A stretch of DNA of 23,108 nucleotides from the NCBI GenBank assembly GCA_035687045.1, contig DASRYU010000196.1, positions 1 through 23,108 on the forward strand. The letters run 5' to 3'. The notes beneath the pieces are model-generated. The model was given only the letters and a program-made list of their open reading frames with translations. It searched no databases and was not told the origin of the DNA. This document shows positions 1 to 7,448 of this stretch, in pieces (the first letter of the stretch is position 1; each line of letters starts with the position of its first letter). Source of the stretch: JAJPHT01 sp035687045. Lineage in GTDB: Archaea > Thermoplasmatota > SW-10-69-26 > JACQPN01 > JAJPHT01. Made by a program: the position numbers and the translations under genes.

Positions 1-2600
1 ACGCTGCCGGTCGAGTAGCCGCGGCAGTCATAGACGGTCGTCGTCGGCAGGCCCTTGGCGTGGCGGACGTAGAGGTCCGCGTCCGTGCGCGGGATGCGCG
101 CGTCGCCGACGCCCGCGTCGCGGCACGTGTGCGGGTTCAGCGAGTGCGCGACCGCGCACGCCTCGTTGTCCACGCTGTTCGCGGTGGCGCACGTGCCCGG
201 CACGTTCGCATCGGCGTTGCCGCACGCGAACGCGCTCATGTCGCCCGCGAGGAGGACCGCGAGGCCCTTGGGCGCCTCGCCCGCCTCGTTCGCCTGCGGG
301 ACGACGACCTTGTAGTACGCCATCGCGCCCTGCGCGACGGTGCCGGTGACGACGTCGCCGGGCTGGAGCGTCGGGACGACGACGCTCTGCGCGCTCAGCG
401 TGAACGCGCCGCTGCCGCTGAAGCGCTGCACCGTCACGAAGATCGGCGTCGCGTCGTCCACGAGCGCCTCGCACGTCTCGGTCGACGAGCCGCCGAGGTA
501 GGGGCGGCAGTCGTAGCTCGTGAGGGTGGGCGAGCTCCCCTTCTTCACGTACAGGTCGAAGTCGGCGCCGACCGTCGGCGGGAGAACGAACTGCACGAAG
601 TCGGCGTCCGCCGACGGGTCGTGGCGGAACTGGCACTTGCCGCCCGCGATGGCCGCGATGGCGGCCGACGTGTTGCCGGCCGGGAGCGCGTGGACGCCGG
701 GGCCGAGGCTGCACGTGGAGGTCGACTCCGCCGTGATGGCGAAGGAGCCGGAGCCGCTCGTGCGGCGGACCATCGCGTACACGCTGCCCGCGTCGCCCTG
801 CACGGTGCAGCTGTCGACCGCCGTGCCCGAGAGCACCGACGAGCACGTGAACGTGGTCGTCGTGGGGCGCGCGCCGACGCGGAGGTACAGGTCGAAGTTG
901 CCCGACGAGGGCGCGAGCGTCACCTTGGCCGCGTCGAAGCCGGCGGCGGCTTCGAACTTGAAGTAGCACGCCGCGCCGGCGTCGTCGGTGAGCGCCGCGG
1001 TCGCCGCGACGCCCTCCGTGAGCACCTGGTCGCTGTTGCCGAAGCTGCACGGCGAGAAGGCCTTCGCGGTGATGGCGAAGCCGGCGGTGGTGCCGGTGGC
1101 GCTGAAGCGGCGGACCATCGCGAAGACCGGCGATCCGTCATTCGGCAGGATGCACGACTCGTTGACGAGGCCGCTCGTGAAGGGGCGGCAGTCGTAGAGC
1201 GTCGTCGTCGGGAGCGCGTTCTTGCGCACGTAGAGGTCGAAGTCGGACGTCGTGAGGTTGAGCACGACGGAGACGGAGTCCTGCGTCGGCGAGGGCACGA
1301 ACGAGAAGAGGCAGCTCGCGCCGGCGATGGGGGCGAGCGAGCCGACGGTCGCGACGCTGTCGTCGAGCGGCGTGACGGCGGCGCCGAAGCTGCACGACTG
1401 CAGGCCCTCGGCGCGCAGGTTGAACGACGCGGAGGCGGTACCCGCGAGCGGGCGGAGCGCCATCACGAAGAGCGTGTCGCTCGCGGTGAGCCCGCTGAGG
1501 GTGCAGGAGTCGGTCGACGTGTTCGTCGAGATGATCGAGCGGCAGTCGTACGTCGTCGTCGTGGGCGCGCTGTTCTTGCGCACGTAGAGGTCGACGTTCG
1601 CGCTGCCAGCCTGCGGCGTGAGGTTGAGCAGCGCCGCGTCGAAGCCGGACGCAGGCCACGTGAACAGGCAGCTCGCGCCCGAGAAGGTGGCGAGCGTGCC
1701 GGTCGCGTTCACGCCGGTCGAGAGCGGGACGGGCGTCGAGCCGTTGCTGCAGCCGTTGAGGCCGTCGACGCGCAGGGTGAAGCCCGCGTTGGAGGTTCCG
1801 GAGGCGGGGCGCACCGCCATCACGTACACCACGTCGGAGGCGGTGAGGCCCGCGACCGTGCACGCGTCCGTCGTGGTCGTGCCGGTGAGGATGCTGCGGC
1901 AGTCGAAGTTCGACGTCGTCGGCACGCCGTTCTTGCGCACGTAGACGTCCACGTTGGCGCCGGAGGTGGGCGTGAGGCTGAAGGTGCCGGCGTCGAAGCT
2001 GCCCGGCGTCCACGCGAAGACGCACTTGGCGTTCGCCGCGGTGCTCACCGTGCCGGTCGCGTTCGTGCCGCTCGAGAGCGGGACGATGCTGAAGCCGTCG
2101 CTCACGCAGGTGCTGACGGTGGGCTCGACGAACGCGGTGAGCGTGAAGGGCGAGGCGGTGGAGCCCCAGCGCTGCACGCGGAGGTAGTAGTCGCCGTCAA
2201 GGAGCGGCCAGTCGATGATGCACTGGTCGAAGGTGGCCGCGGTCGCGGCGCTCGAGCAGTCGTAGGGCGACGTCGTGGCGGCGCTGCCGAACTTCGCGTA
2301 CGGGTCGTGGTCGACCGTCGTCGTGAGGTTCACGCGCAGGCGCATGCCGGTCGCGCCCGAGACGGCGAGGCGGTAGTTGCAGTCGGGCGCGGCGTTGCCG
2401 TTCGGGTCCGTGCCCATGACCGGCTCGCCCGCGACGATCGTGGCGGGCGCGCTCGCGTCGGGACAGTCGGACGAGGCGGCGGCGACGTCCGATTCGCCGA
2501 CGGGCGAGAGCTTGTCGGCGCGCAGCTCCGGCTTCGGATCGAGCGTCGAGAACGCGCCCGCGAAGGAGACCGGGAGCGCGAGAAGTAGAGCGAGAGCCAC
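1..2600 (-). CDS. Secreted multi-repeat PPC-like beta-sandwich protein (3' end beyond window)
   Basis: Reading this frame gives an unbroken protein with an N-terminal signal-like segment (VALALLLALPVSFAGAFS), an Asp/Pro-rich linker, then about seven tandem domains of roughly 113-160 residues. Each carries a variant of DLYVRKN-x-x-PTTT-x-YDCR. The coding DNA for these motifs lies near 1931-1950, 1573-1593, 1220-1240, 880-897, 541-560 and 61-78, with a more divergent first copy near 2290. The pattern matches the bacterial pre-peptidase C-terminal (PPC) beta-sandwich, a secreted domain usually attached to peptidases. Most repeats hold about four Cys (C-x-F, YDC, xxSC and CSxG positions), suggesting two disulfides each. 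No catalytic domain is visible; one could lie beyond the edge. The start is uncertain. GTG at 2600 lies about 27 bp below a TATA-like GGATACTC (2623-2630) and is used here. A longer N-terminus from ATA at 2630 would give a better signal peptide (it adds TTTLRLTS), but no standard start codon is present and an in-frame stop lies just upstream. Confidence 0.85.
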   Translation of the reverse strand, partial: MALALLLALPVSFAGAFSTLDPKPELRADKLSPVGESDVAAASSDCPDASAPATIVAGEPVMGTDPNGNAAPDCNYRLAVSGATGMRLRVNLTTTVDHDPYAKFGSAATTSPYDCSSAATAATFDQCIIDWPLLDGDYYLRVQRWGSTASPFTLTAFVEPTVSTCVSDGFSIVPLSSGTNATGTVSTAANAKCVFAWTPGSFDAGTFSLTPTSGANVDVYVRKNGVPTTSNFDCRSILTGTTTTDACTVAGLTASDVVYVMAVRPASGTSNAGFTLRVDGLNGCSNGSTPVPLSTGVNATGTLATFSGASCLFTWPASGFDAALLNLTPQAGSANVDLYVRKNSAPTTTTYDCRSIISTNTSTDSCTLSGLTASDTLFVMALRPLAGTASASFNLRAEGLQSCSFGAAVTPLDDSVATVGSLAPIAGASCLFSFVPSPTQDSVSVVLNLTTSDFDLYVRKNALPTTTLYDCRPFTSGLVNESCILPNDGSPVFAMVRRFSATGTTAGFAITAKAFSPCSFGNSDQVLTEGVAATAALTDDAGAACYFKFEAAAGFDAAKVTLAPSSGNFDLYLRVGARPTTTTFTCSSVLSGTAVDSCTVQGDAGSVYAMVRRTSGSGSFAITAESTSTCSLGPGVHALPAGNTSAAIAAIAGGKCQFRHDPSADADFVQFVLPPTVGADFDLYVKKGSSPTLTSYDCRPYLGGSSTETCEALVDDATPIFVTVQRFSGSGAFTLSAQSVVVPTLQPGDVVTGTVAQGAMAYYKVVVPQANEAGEAPKGLAVLLAGDMSAFACGNADANVPGTCATANSVDNEACAVAHSLNPHTCRDAGVGDARIPRTDADLYVRHAKGLPTTTVYDCRGYSTGS

Positions 2601-2672
2601 CGAGGTAAGACGTAGGGTCGTCGTGAGTATCCTCCCCGGCTACCGAATCGCAGGCCAGCTTTAGCGGGTTCC

Positions 2673-3899
2673 TCACGTATCGTGTGTATGAGACCGTATG
2701 TGCCGGAGCGGCATGGCCAGGTGCCTCCTCGCCGACGCGGGCACCTCGTGCCAGCCCGGCCGCACGATGGACGTCGCCGTGCGCGGCGCGTCGGCGCGCG
2801 TGTGGCAGTCGCGGCACCGGAAGCCGGCGCCCTGCCCGATGCTCGCCATCGCGCGCCCGCAGTGGGGGCACGTCGGCGGCCCGGCGCGCCGCGGCGCCGT
2901 CGCGTGCACAAAAAGCTTCTCGAGGCCGAGCGTCGGGCGGCCGTCGCTCCCCAGGTGGATGCCGCCGCACGCGGTCACGTCGTCTCCCGGCGCGAGCGCG
3001 CGGACGACGCCGCGGAACGCGCGCGTGGGCGGGTACGCGGCGCAGCGAAGGGCGCCGGTGTCGTCCTGGATCTCCACGAGCACGGTGCCGTTGCGCTCCA
3101 GCGGCGGCGCCGCGACGCGCCCGCGCACGCGCGCGCTCTCGTGCTCGCGGCACTCGGCCGCGCGCCGGTCGCGCAGGTGGTCGTCGCTCGCCTGGTTCGT
3201 GAGGAAGAGCGTCTCGCGCGCCGGCCGCTCGGGGCCGAGGATGCGGCTCGCGCGCTCGAGCTCGTGCGGGTCGAGCCCGCGCAGCCCCCAGAGGACCGGG
3301 TCGGGCCCGCTTGGCACGCACACGATCTCGCGGTTCTCGAGGTCGTAGGAGTCGAAGGTGGTGCCGTACCCCCATTCGACCTCGCGCACCCACGCGGCGT
3401 CCACCTCGCGCGGCTTGCCCACGCGCTCGGGCGCGCGGTACGCGATCCGCTCCCACGTCGCGCGCTCCGCGGGCCACGCGAGCGCCGCCGCCGCTCCGAT
3501 GATGCCGCGCCCGCCGTGCCAGCGCGCGCCCGCCTGCGCGAGGGCGGCCTCCACCTCCGCGCGCTCGACCACGCGCGTGACGGCGGACTCGTAGAGGTGC
3601 GCGGGGAGCGGCTCGCGCGCGACGACGACGCCGGGCGCGGTGGCGTCGTGGCGCTGCGCCTCCTTCTCGACGACGGCGACGACGGAGGCAAGCGCCGCGT
3701 CCAGGTCGTGCTCCCCCTCGAAGCGCAGCGCGATGGCGGCGTTGCCGCGCGTCTTCCATGGGATGTTGGGGTTGAGGCGCACGAGGCGCGGCGGGCCGGC
3801 GGGGCGCAGGCCGGAGAAGAGGGCGGCGAGGGGGTCGGCGAGCGCGGTCGTGCACCCGCCCAGGGGGCTGTCCGTGTCATCGACGCCGACGAGGAGCAT
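2673..3899 (-). CDS. tiaS: tRNA(Ile2) 2-agmatinylcytidine synthase TiaS
   Basis: The 408-residue protein matches TiaS, the archaeal enzyme that uses ATP and agmatine to convert C34 of tRNA-Ile2 (CAU anticodon) to agmatidine, so that it reads AUA and not AUG. The N-terminus has the family signature MLLVGVDDTDSPLGGCTT (residues 1-18), followed by LNPNIPWKTRGN. A central GYGTTFDSYDLENRE segment belongs to the kinase-like catalytic part. An OB-fold-like stretch follows (VLVEIQDDTGALRCAAY), then a C-terminal zinc ribbon with CxxC pairs near residues 344/347 and 362/365. Length is normal for the family. The ATG at 3899 lies about 31 bp below a TATA-like CTTATCC (3927-3933), so the gene probably has its own promoter as well as possible read-through from the small gene 35 bp upstream. 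Confidence 0.93.
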   Translation of the reverse strand: MLLVGVDDTDSPLGGCTTALADPLAALFSGLRPAGPPRLVRLNPNIPWKTRGNAAIALRFEGEHDLDAALASVVAVVEKEAQRHDATAPGVVVAREPLPAHLYESAVTRVVERAEVEAALAQAGARWHGGRGIIGAAAALAWPAERATWERIAYRAPERVGKPREVDAAWVREVEWGYGTTFDSYDLENREIVCVPSGPDPVLWGLRGLDPHELERASRILGPERPARETLFLTNQASDDHLRDRRAAECREHESARVRGRVAAPPLERNGTVLVEIQDDTGALRCAAYPPTRAFRGVVRALAPGDDVTACGGIHLGSDGRPTLGLEKLFVHATAPRRAGPPTCPHCGRAMASIGQGAGFRCRDCHTRADAPRTATSIVRPGWHEVPASARRHLAMPLRHIRSHTHDT

Positions 3900-3925
3900 C
3901 CCGGGTCGCGAGGAGGCGCCGACGC

Positions 3926-3935
3926 GGGATAAGCC
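3926..3935 (-). promoter_or_regulatory. TATA-like box for tiaS
   Basis: The minus strand reads GGCTTATCCC here, about 31 bp before the tiaS ATG. It overlaps the stop codon of the preceding small gene. The resulting leader would be only a few bases long. Confidence 0.4.
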
Positions 3936-4138
3936 TACGCGGTCTCGCGGGCCATCTCTTCGAGGACGGCGCTGGACGGGAGCTTGATGCCGCGCTCCTC
4001 GAAGTACAGGTCGAGCGCCTCGCAGAGGCTCTCGCTCATGTTCTTCCCCTTGAGGATCTTGAGCGTCTGCAGCTTCATGTGGTAGTGCACCGGGAGGCGC
4101 ACCTTCAGGTCCTTCGTCATCTCGGTCTCATGGCTCAT
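3935..4138 (-). CDS. Small ribbon-helix-helix-like (CopG/Arc type) protein
   Basis: This is a 67-residue protein starting MSHETEMTKDLKVRLP. A short beta-strand (KDLKVRLPVHYHMKL) is followed by two predicted helices (QTLKILKGKNMSESLCEALDLYFEERG), the order expected of an RHH DNA-binding dimer. I assign it by architecture, not by a recognised family name. ATG 4138 was chosen because GGAGGGGG lies 5-10 bases upstream; longer in-frame starts would add a low-complexity Arg-rich extension. An 11-bp inverted repeat at 4146-4179 sits directly in front of the gene and is a natural autoregulatory target. The gene ends 35 bp before tiaS on the same strand. It could alternatively be a non-DNA-binding small helical protein. 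Confidence 0.75.
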   Translation of the reverse strand: MSHETEMTKDLKVRLPVHYHMKLQTLKILKGKNMSESLCEALDLYFEERGIKLPSSAVLEEMARETA

Positions 4139-4145
4139 GCGGATC

Positions 4146-4179
4146 CCCCTCCGGGATCGACCGGACGTTCCCGGAGGGG
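4146..4179. promoter_or_regulatory. 11-bp perfect inverted repeat in front of the RHH-like gene
   Basis: The arms are CCCCTCCGGGA (4146-4156) and TCCCGGAGGGG (4169-4179), with a 12-bp spacer. On the minus strand the arm nearer the gene contains the Shine-Dalgarno sequence of the RHH-like gene. It could be a protein operator or, if transcribed in full, a hairpin hiding the ribosome binding site. Confidence 0.6.
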
Positions 4180-4241
4180 AGCATGGTAGGTTGGTCGTTC
4201 GTCCGCGCCGAACAACGCGCAAGAGCGGGAAAAGGAGGCTT

Positions 4242-4279
4242 CGCGCCCCCTCCGCGGTTCCCGACGCGGAGGGGGCGCG
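4242..4279 (-). terminator. Strong hairpin terminator after the His-tailed secreted protein gene
   Basis: Perfect 15-bp arms (4242-4256 and 4265-4279) flank an 8-base loop. On the minus strand the hairpin begins 17 bases after the stop codon at 4296 and is followed by a pyrimidine-rich tract containing TTTT (about 4226-4239). It separates this gene from the RHH-like gene. Confidence 0.75.
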
Positions 4280-4295
4280 GGTGAACCGGAGGTGC

Positions 4296-5948
4296 CTACC
4301 CGAAGGGGAGGCGGCCGGCGAGCGGGCCCAGGAGGGGCAGGGGCACCTGCGCGGGCGTCGGCATCTCGGGGAGCGGCGCCGCGCGGTCGTGGTCCTCGTG
4401 CTCCTGGTGCGCGTGCTTCGCGTCGGGCGCGGGCGCGGGCGCTTCGCGCAGGTAGTACGTGCTCGCGATCTCCACGCTGCCCTCGTAGACGCCGTGGAGC
4501 TGGAGCGCGTGCTCGCCCTTCGCGAAGTGGCGCGGCTCGACGCTCGCCCACTGGAGCATGTTCGCGCCCGCGACGACCGCGAGCGCGTCCGCGTAGGCGA
4601 CGGTGCCCTTGCCGTTCGAGAGGCGCAGGCTCGAGAGCGTGCCGATGCCGTCCACGAAGCGCATCTGGAGGTCGACGGGCGCGCGCGAGAGCTCCATCGT
4701 CGCGGCCCCGCCGCCCATGTGCAGGACGCCGTGCCGGTCGATGGCGAACGTCTCCGTCTCGGTCGCGAGCGTGCGCACGGCCGGCGCCCGATCCGCGCCT
4801 TCGAGGCGCGCGAGAAGCACCTCGCCCTCGACGTGGCGCGCGTACGCGACGTACTCGCCCTTCATCGGGAGCTCGATGCTCGCCGTGGCGTTGTCGTGCG
4901 AGAGCTCGAGAACGCCGAGGAGCGTGTCGTCGGGCGCGTAGATGGCGACGACGCCGTGGAGCGGGCGGCAGTCGTCGTGATAGCTCCTGTTGCCGTCGCG
5001 GTCCTCGTCGAGCGCGCCGGGGTCGGCGATGACGAGCCGGCCGCCGGAGGCCTCGAACGCGAGCGGGATGCCCTCCTCGAGCGCGAAGTGGGCGCTCGTG
5101 GTGTCGAACGCGACGCGCTCGCGCGCGTGCGGCCGCTCGGCGGTGGGCGGCGCGGGAGGCGCGGGGCCCACGCGCGGCTGGACGGCCGGGCCCGTCGCCG
5201 GGGCGTCGATCTTGAGGCCGAGCGTCGTGAGGACCATCGAGCCCTCGAACTGCTCGGCGTGGACCTCCACGGTGTACTTCGTCCCGTCGAGCATCGACGC
5301 GTCGAACGCGCGCGTGCCCTGCAGGTTCGTCCAGACGCCGGGCGAGAACGCGGTCGCGCTCTCGTCGGTGATGGTGACGACGGCGCCCTTCGCGGAGCTC
5401 ACCGTCGCGTCGAGGTCGCGCGAGCTCCCTTCGTAGAGGAGCGTCACGAAGACCGTCTCCGCCTTGAGCTCCGCGGTGATGACCTGGTCCAGCTTGCCCT
5501 GCTGGAAGGAGCCGATCTTCACGTCCTCGCGCACAAGCTCGATCTTCTGGAGGTCGAGCTTCGCGGGCGCGTGGTCGCTTGCGACGCGGACCTGGAGCGC
5601 GCCCTCGACGACATCGTAGACGTAGACGACGTAGCGGCCGGGCGCGGGGTTCGCGACGCTCGCCGCGGTCAGCGCAGGCGAGAGCGCGTAGTAGCCCACC
5701 TTCGCGCCCGCGGGAGCGTAGATGCCGATGGAGGCGGAGCCGCCCTCCGCGCCGTCGAAGCGGAACTCGATGCTCTCGGCGCCGCGCGGGACGTCGAGCC
5801 CGTAGGCGTGGCCGGGGAACATGTCGCCCTGATAGCTGTGCCATGCGCTCGCCGAGGCGCCGCCGGCGAGGAGGACGGCGGCGAGCGCCGTCGAGACGAG
5901 CGCGGCGGCGACCGCGAAGACCTTCGTTCTCTGCATGCTCAGGTTCAC
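4296..5948 (-). CDS. Secreted beta-rich protein of unknown function with His-rich tail
   Basis: The 550-residue protein begins with a signal peptide (hydrophobic core about residues 10-33, AGGASASA cleavage region). The rest looks like successive beta-sandwich domains (about 35-130, 140-255, 285-385, 390-500) joined by a Pro/Ala linker near 255-272. An acidic loop, DEDRDGNRSYHDD (314-326), could bind calcium. Near the C-terminus lies KHAHQEHEDHD (511-521), a plausible metal-binding cluster, followed by a Pro-rich end. I do not recognise the family. The GTG at 5948 lies about 27 bp from a clear TATA box; an ATG at 5936 preceded by GGTGA is the alternative start. It is transcribed away from a His-rich winged-helix regulator and shares a 19-bp inverted repeat with it, suggesting co-regulation. 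Confidence 0.8.
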   Translation of the reverse strand: MNLSMQRTKVFAVAAALVSTALAAVLLAGGASASAWHSYQGDMFPGHAYGLDVPRGAESIEFRFDGAEGGSASIGIYAPAGAKVGYYALSPALTAASVANPAPGRYVVYVYDVVEGALQVRVASDHAPAKLDLQKIELVREDVKIGSFQQGKLDQVITAELKAETVFVTLLYEGSSRDLDATVSSAKGAVVTITDESATAFSPGVWTNLQGTRAFDASMLDGTKYTVEVHAEQFEGSMVLTTLGLKIDAPATGPAVQPRVGPAPPAPPTAERPHARERVAFDTTSAHFALEEGIPLAFEASGGRLVIADPGALDEDRDGNRSYHDDCRPLHGVVAIYAPDDTLLGVLELSHDNATASIELPMKGEYVAYARHVEGEVLLARLEGADRAPAVRTLATETETFAIDRHGVLHMGGGAATMELSRAPVDLQMRFVDGIGTLSSLRLSNGKGTVAYADALAVVAGANMLQWASVEPRHFAKGEHALQLHGVYEGSVEIASTYYLREAPAPAPDAKHAHQEHEDHDRAAPLPEMPTPAQVPLPLLGPLAGRLPFG

Positions 5949-5970
5949 CGGGCGATCCAGCGGAGGCGGG

Positions 5971-5980
5971 GGGTATATCC
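5971..5980 (-). promoter_or_regulatory. TATA box of the His-tailed secreted protein gene
   Basis: The minus strand reads GGATATACCC, with the centre about 27 bp upstream of the GTG at 5948. This is the spacing of an archaeal leaderless promoter. Confidence 0.65.
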
Positions 5981-5983
5981 AGC

Positions 5984-6042
5984 GTGGTCGAGGCGTTGAA
6001 ACCGCGGAAAAGGCGCCGGAGACGTTTCAACGACTCGACCAC
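5984..6042. promoter_or_regulatory. 19-bp inverted repeat between divergent promoters (candidate operator)
   Basis: The left arm GTGGTCGAGGCGTTGAAAC (5984-6002) and right arm GTTTCAACGACTCGACCAC (6024-6042) match at 18 of 19 positions across a 21-bp spacer. The arms abut the TATA boxes of both divergent genes (5971-5980 and 6047-6054), covering the positions where TFB would bind. Lying upstream of both start sites, it is unlikely to be a transcribed terminator. The regulator encoded immediately to the right is the obvious candidate ligand. Confidence 0.75.
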
Positions 6043-6046
6043 CCGC

Positions 6047-6054
6047 CTTATTTG
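6047..6054 (+). promoter_or_regulatory. TATA-like box of the His-rich regulator gene
   Basis: CTTATTTG lies about 40 bp upstream of ATG 6090. A start site near 6077 would give a short leader that begins with the AGGAG (6077-6081) ribosome binding site. Confidence 0.5.
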
Positions 6055-6089
6055 TCCACATTCCGCTCGGGGCCGCAGGAGTGGAGGCC

Positions 6090-6961
6090 ATGGCCACCCG
6101 CACGACCCTCGGCATCGCCCTCGTCCTCGCGTCGCTCGCCCTGCCCGGCGCCGTCGCCGACGAGACGTCGGGCCTCCTCGGCTACGCCGAAGCGCAGGTC
6201 GCGTTCGTCGTCGCCGAGGCCAATGCGCACATCGACCTCGTCGAGTCGCACCTGTGGCCCGCCGAGGAGGAGCCCGCGCACGAGGAGCCGCACGCCGCGC
6301 CCCCGGCGCATGGGCACGCCTCGAGCCACGAGCACGGCGATCACGGCCACGCCGCGCCTGCCCCGCGCGAGGAGCCGCCCGCGCCGCTCGCGCCCGCGCT
6401 TCGCCCGCTGCGCGGCCTCGTGCCGCTCCCCGACCTCGGCGTCGGCGCGGCGCCGCGCCTCGACCTCGAGGTGCTCGCGAGGACCATCGACGAGGTCGCC
6501 CCCACGCCCGCGCCCGCGCGCGCCCGGGGCTCGCCGTCGCCGACCTCGCCGACGCGGTCGCGATGCCGCGCAACACCGTCACGTACCACCTGCGCGTGCT
6601 CGAGCGCGAGGGGCTCGTGAGCTCCGCCCGCAACGGGCGCAACCGCCTCTTCTTCGCACCCGGCGCGCTCCCCGCCCGCGCGCCCACGGAGGACGCGGCC
6701 GCCGGTTCGCGCCAGCAGGTCGCCGCGGCGTACGCGACGCTGCGGCACGAGACGACGCTCGCGATCGCACGCGAGATCGGCGCCAACCCCGGCCTCGACC
6801 AGAAGGCGCTCTGCGAGCGCGTCGGGCTCTCCCCGTCGCTCGCGCACTGGCACGCGGACCGGCTCGTCGCAAGCGGCCTCGTCGACAAGCGGCGCGAGGG
6901 GCGCTTCGTGCGCTACTACCCCGGCGCCACGTTCGGCATCGTCCAGGCCCGCTCCGCCTGA
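6090..6961 (+). CDS. His-rich N-terminus plus double winged-helix regulator (frameshifted)
   Basis: Two overlapping frames together describe one product. From ATG 6090 (AGGAG 8 bases upstream) the first frame gives a signal-like hydrophobic segment (residues 7-23), a helix, and a His-rich stretch (about 64-87, for example HGHASSHEHGDHGH). It then degenerates and stops at 6620. From about 6521 another frame continues with GLAVADLADAVAMPRNTVTYHLRVLE, a winged helix, then a second winged helix (NPGLDQKALCERVGLSPS, wing GRFVRYYP) to the stop at 6961. This half has no usable upstream start of its own. One added base somewhere about 6480-6525, in a run of G and C, would join them. Two tandem winged helices behind an envelope-directed N-terminus are known in Thermoplasmatota regulators, but those normally have a transmembrane helix before the DNA-binding part and I see none here. 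Sequencing error, deletion or true decay are all possible. Confidence 0.65.
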
Positions 6962-7004
6962 GGCGCAACGCAAGGCCCAAATCCGCTCGCGCACGTCGCG
7001 CCGC

Positions 7005-7448
7005 GTGGAGCGCAAGCCGCTCGTCCTCGGCGCCGCCGTCGCGGCCCTCCTTGTCGGCGCCGCCGTCGCCTACTTCGTTCTCGCGGAGCCCGGCGGCGCC
7101 GGCCGCCCGTCGCCGCCCTGCCCCGAGCCCTACTTCGCGGGGCCGGACGGGCTCGAATGCTACTCCACGACGGAGGTGTGCAACGCGCACTACACGGGCG
7201 CCGTGCGCGAGCGCGTGAGCTGCACCGTCGAGTCGCTCGACGGGCGCGGCAAGCTCCTCCTCATCTTCCAAGGGCCCGGCCGCGCCGACATCAGCGTGAG
7301 CGCGGGCGGGCGCACGCTCTACGAGCGCTCGTTGACGGCGAGCACCGCGCAGGACGTCGACGCCGTGAGCGGCGCGCGCGGCACGTGGACGCTCACGACA
7401 AGCTTCGACACGCGCGGCGGCGCGGGGCGCATCGTCCTCTACGGCTAG
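7005..7448 (+). CDS. Small membrane-anchored extracytoplasmic protein, unknown function
   Basis: The 147-residue protein has a short basic N-terminus (MERK), one hydrophobic segment (residues 6-27) acting as anchor or signal, and a small outer domain. That domain has four Cys (39, 52, 59, 73), enough for two disulfides, followed by beta-strand-rich sequence ending WTLTTSFDTRGGAGRIVLYG. The ending resembles the last strands of a small beta-sandwich, but I recognise no family. The GTG start at 7005 lies about 25 bp below an AT-richer CCAAATCC (6978-6985), fitting a leaderless transcript. It lies 43 bp after the regulator gene on the same strand. Its TAG stop overlaps the stop of the convergent acetyltransferase gene inside a CTAG. 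Confidence 0.65.
   Translation: MERKPLVLGAAVAALLVGAAVAYFVLAEPGGAGRPSPPCPEPYFAGPDGLECYSTTEVCNAHYTGAVRERVSCTVESLDGRGKLLLIFQGPGRADISVSAGGRTLYERSLTASTAQDVDAVSGARGTWTLTTSFDTRGGAGRIVLYG

Noticed and set aside
60..2588. Plus-strand open frame of 842 codons opposite the PPC-like repeat protein
   Set aside because: It is dominated by Arg, Ala, Val and Glu with no domain, while the opposite strand gives a signal peptide and regular beta-sandwich repeats. High GC suppresses stop codons in antisense frames.
4137..5999. Plus-strand open frame opposite the His-tailed secreted protein
   Set aside because: Low-complexity Arg/Glu/Val-rich translation, no domain; the minus strand has a signal peptide, promoter and terminator.
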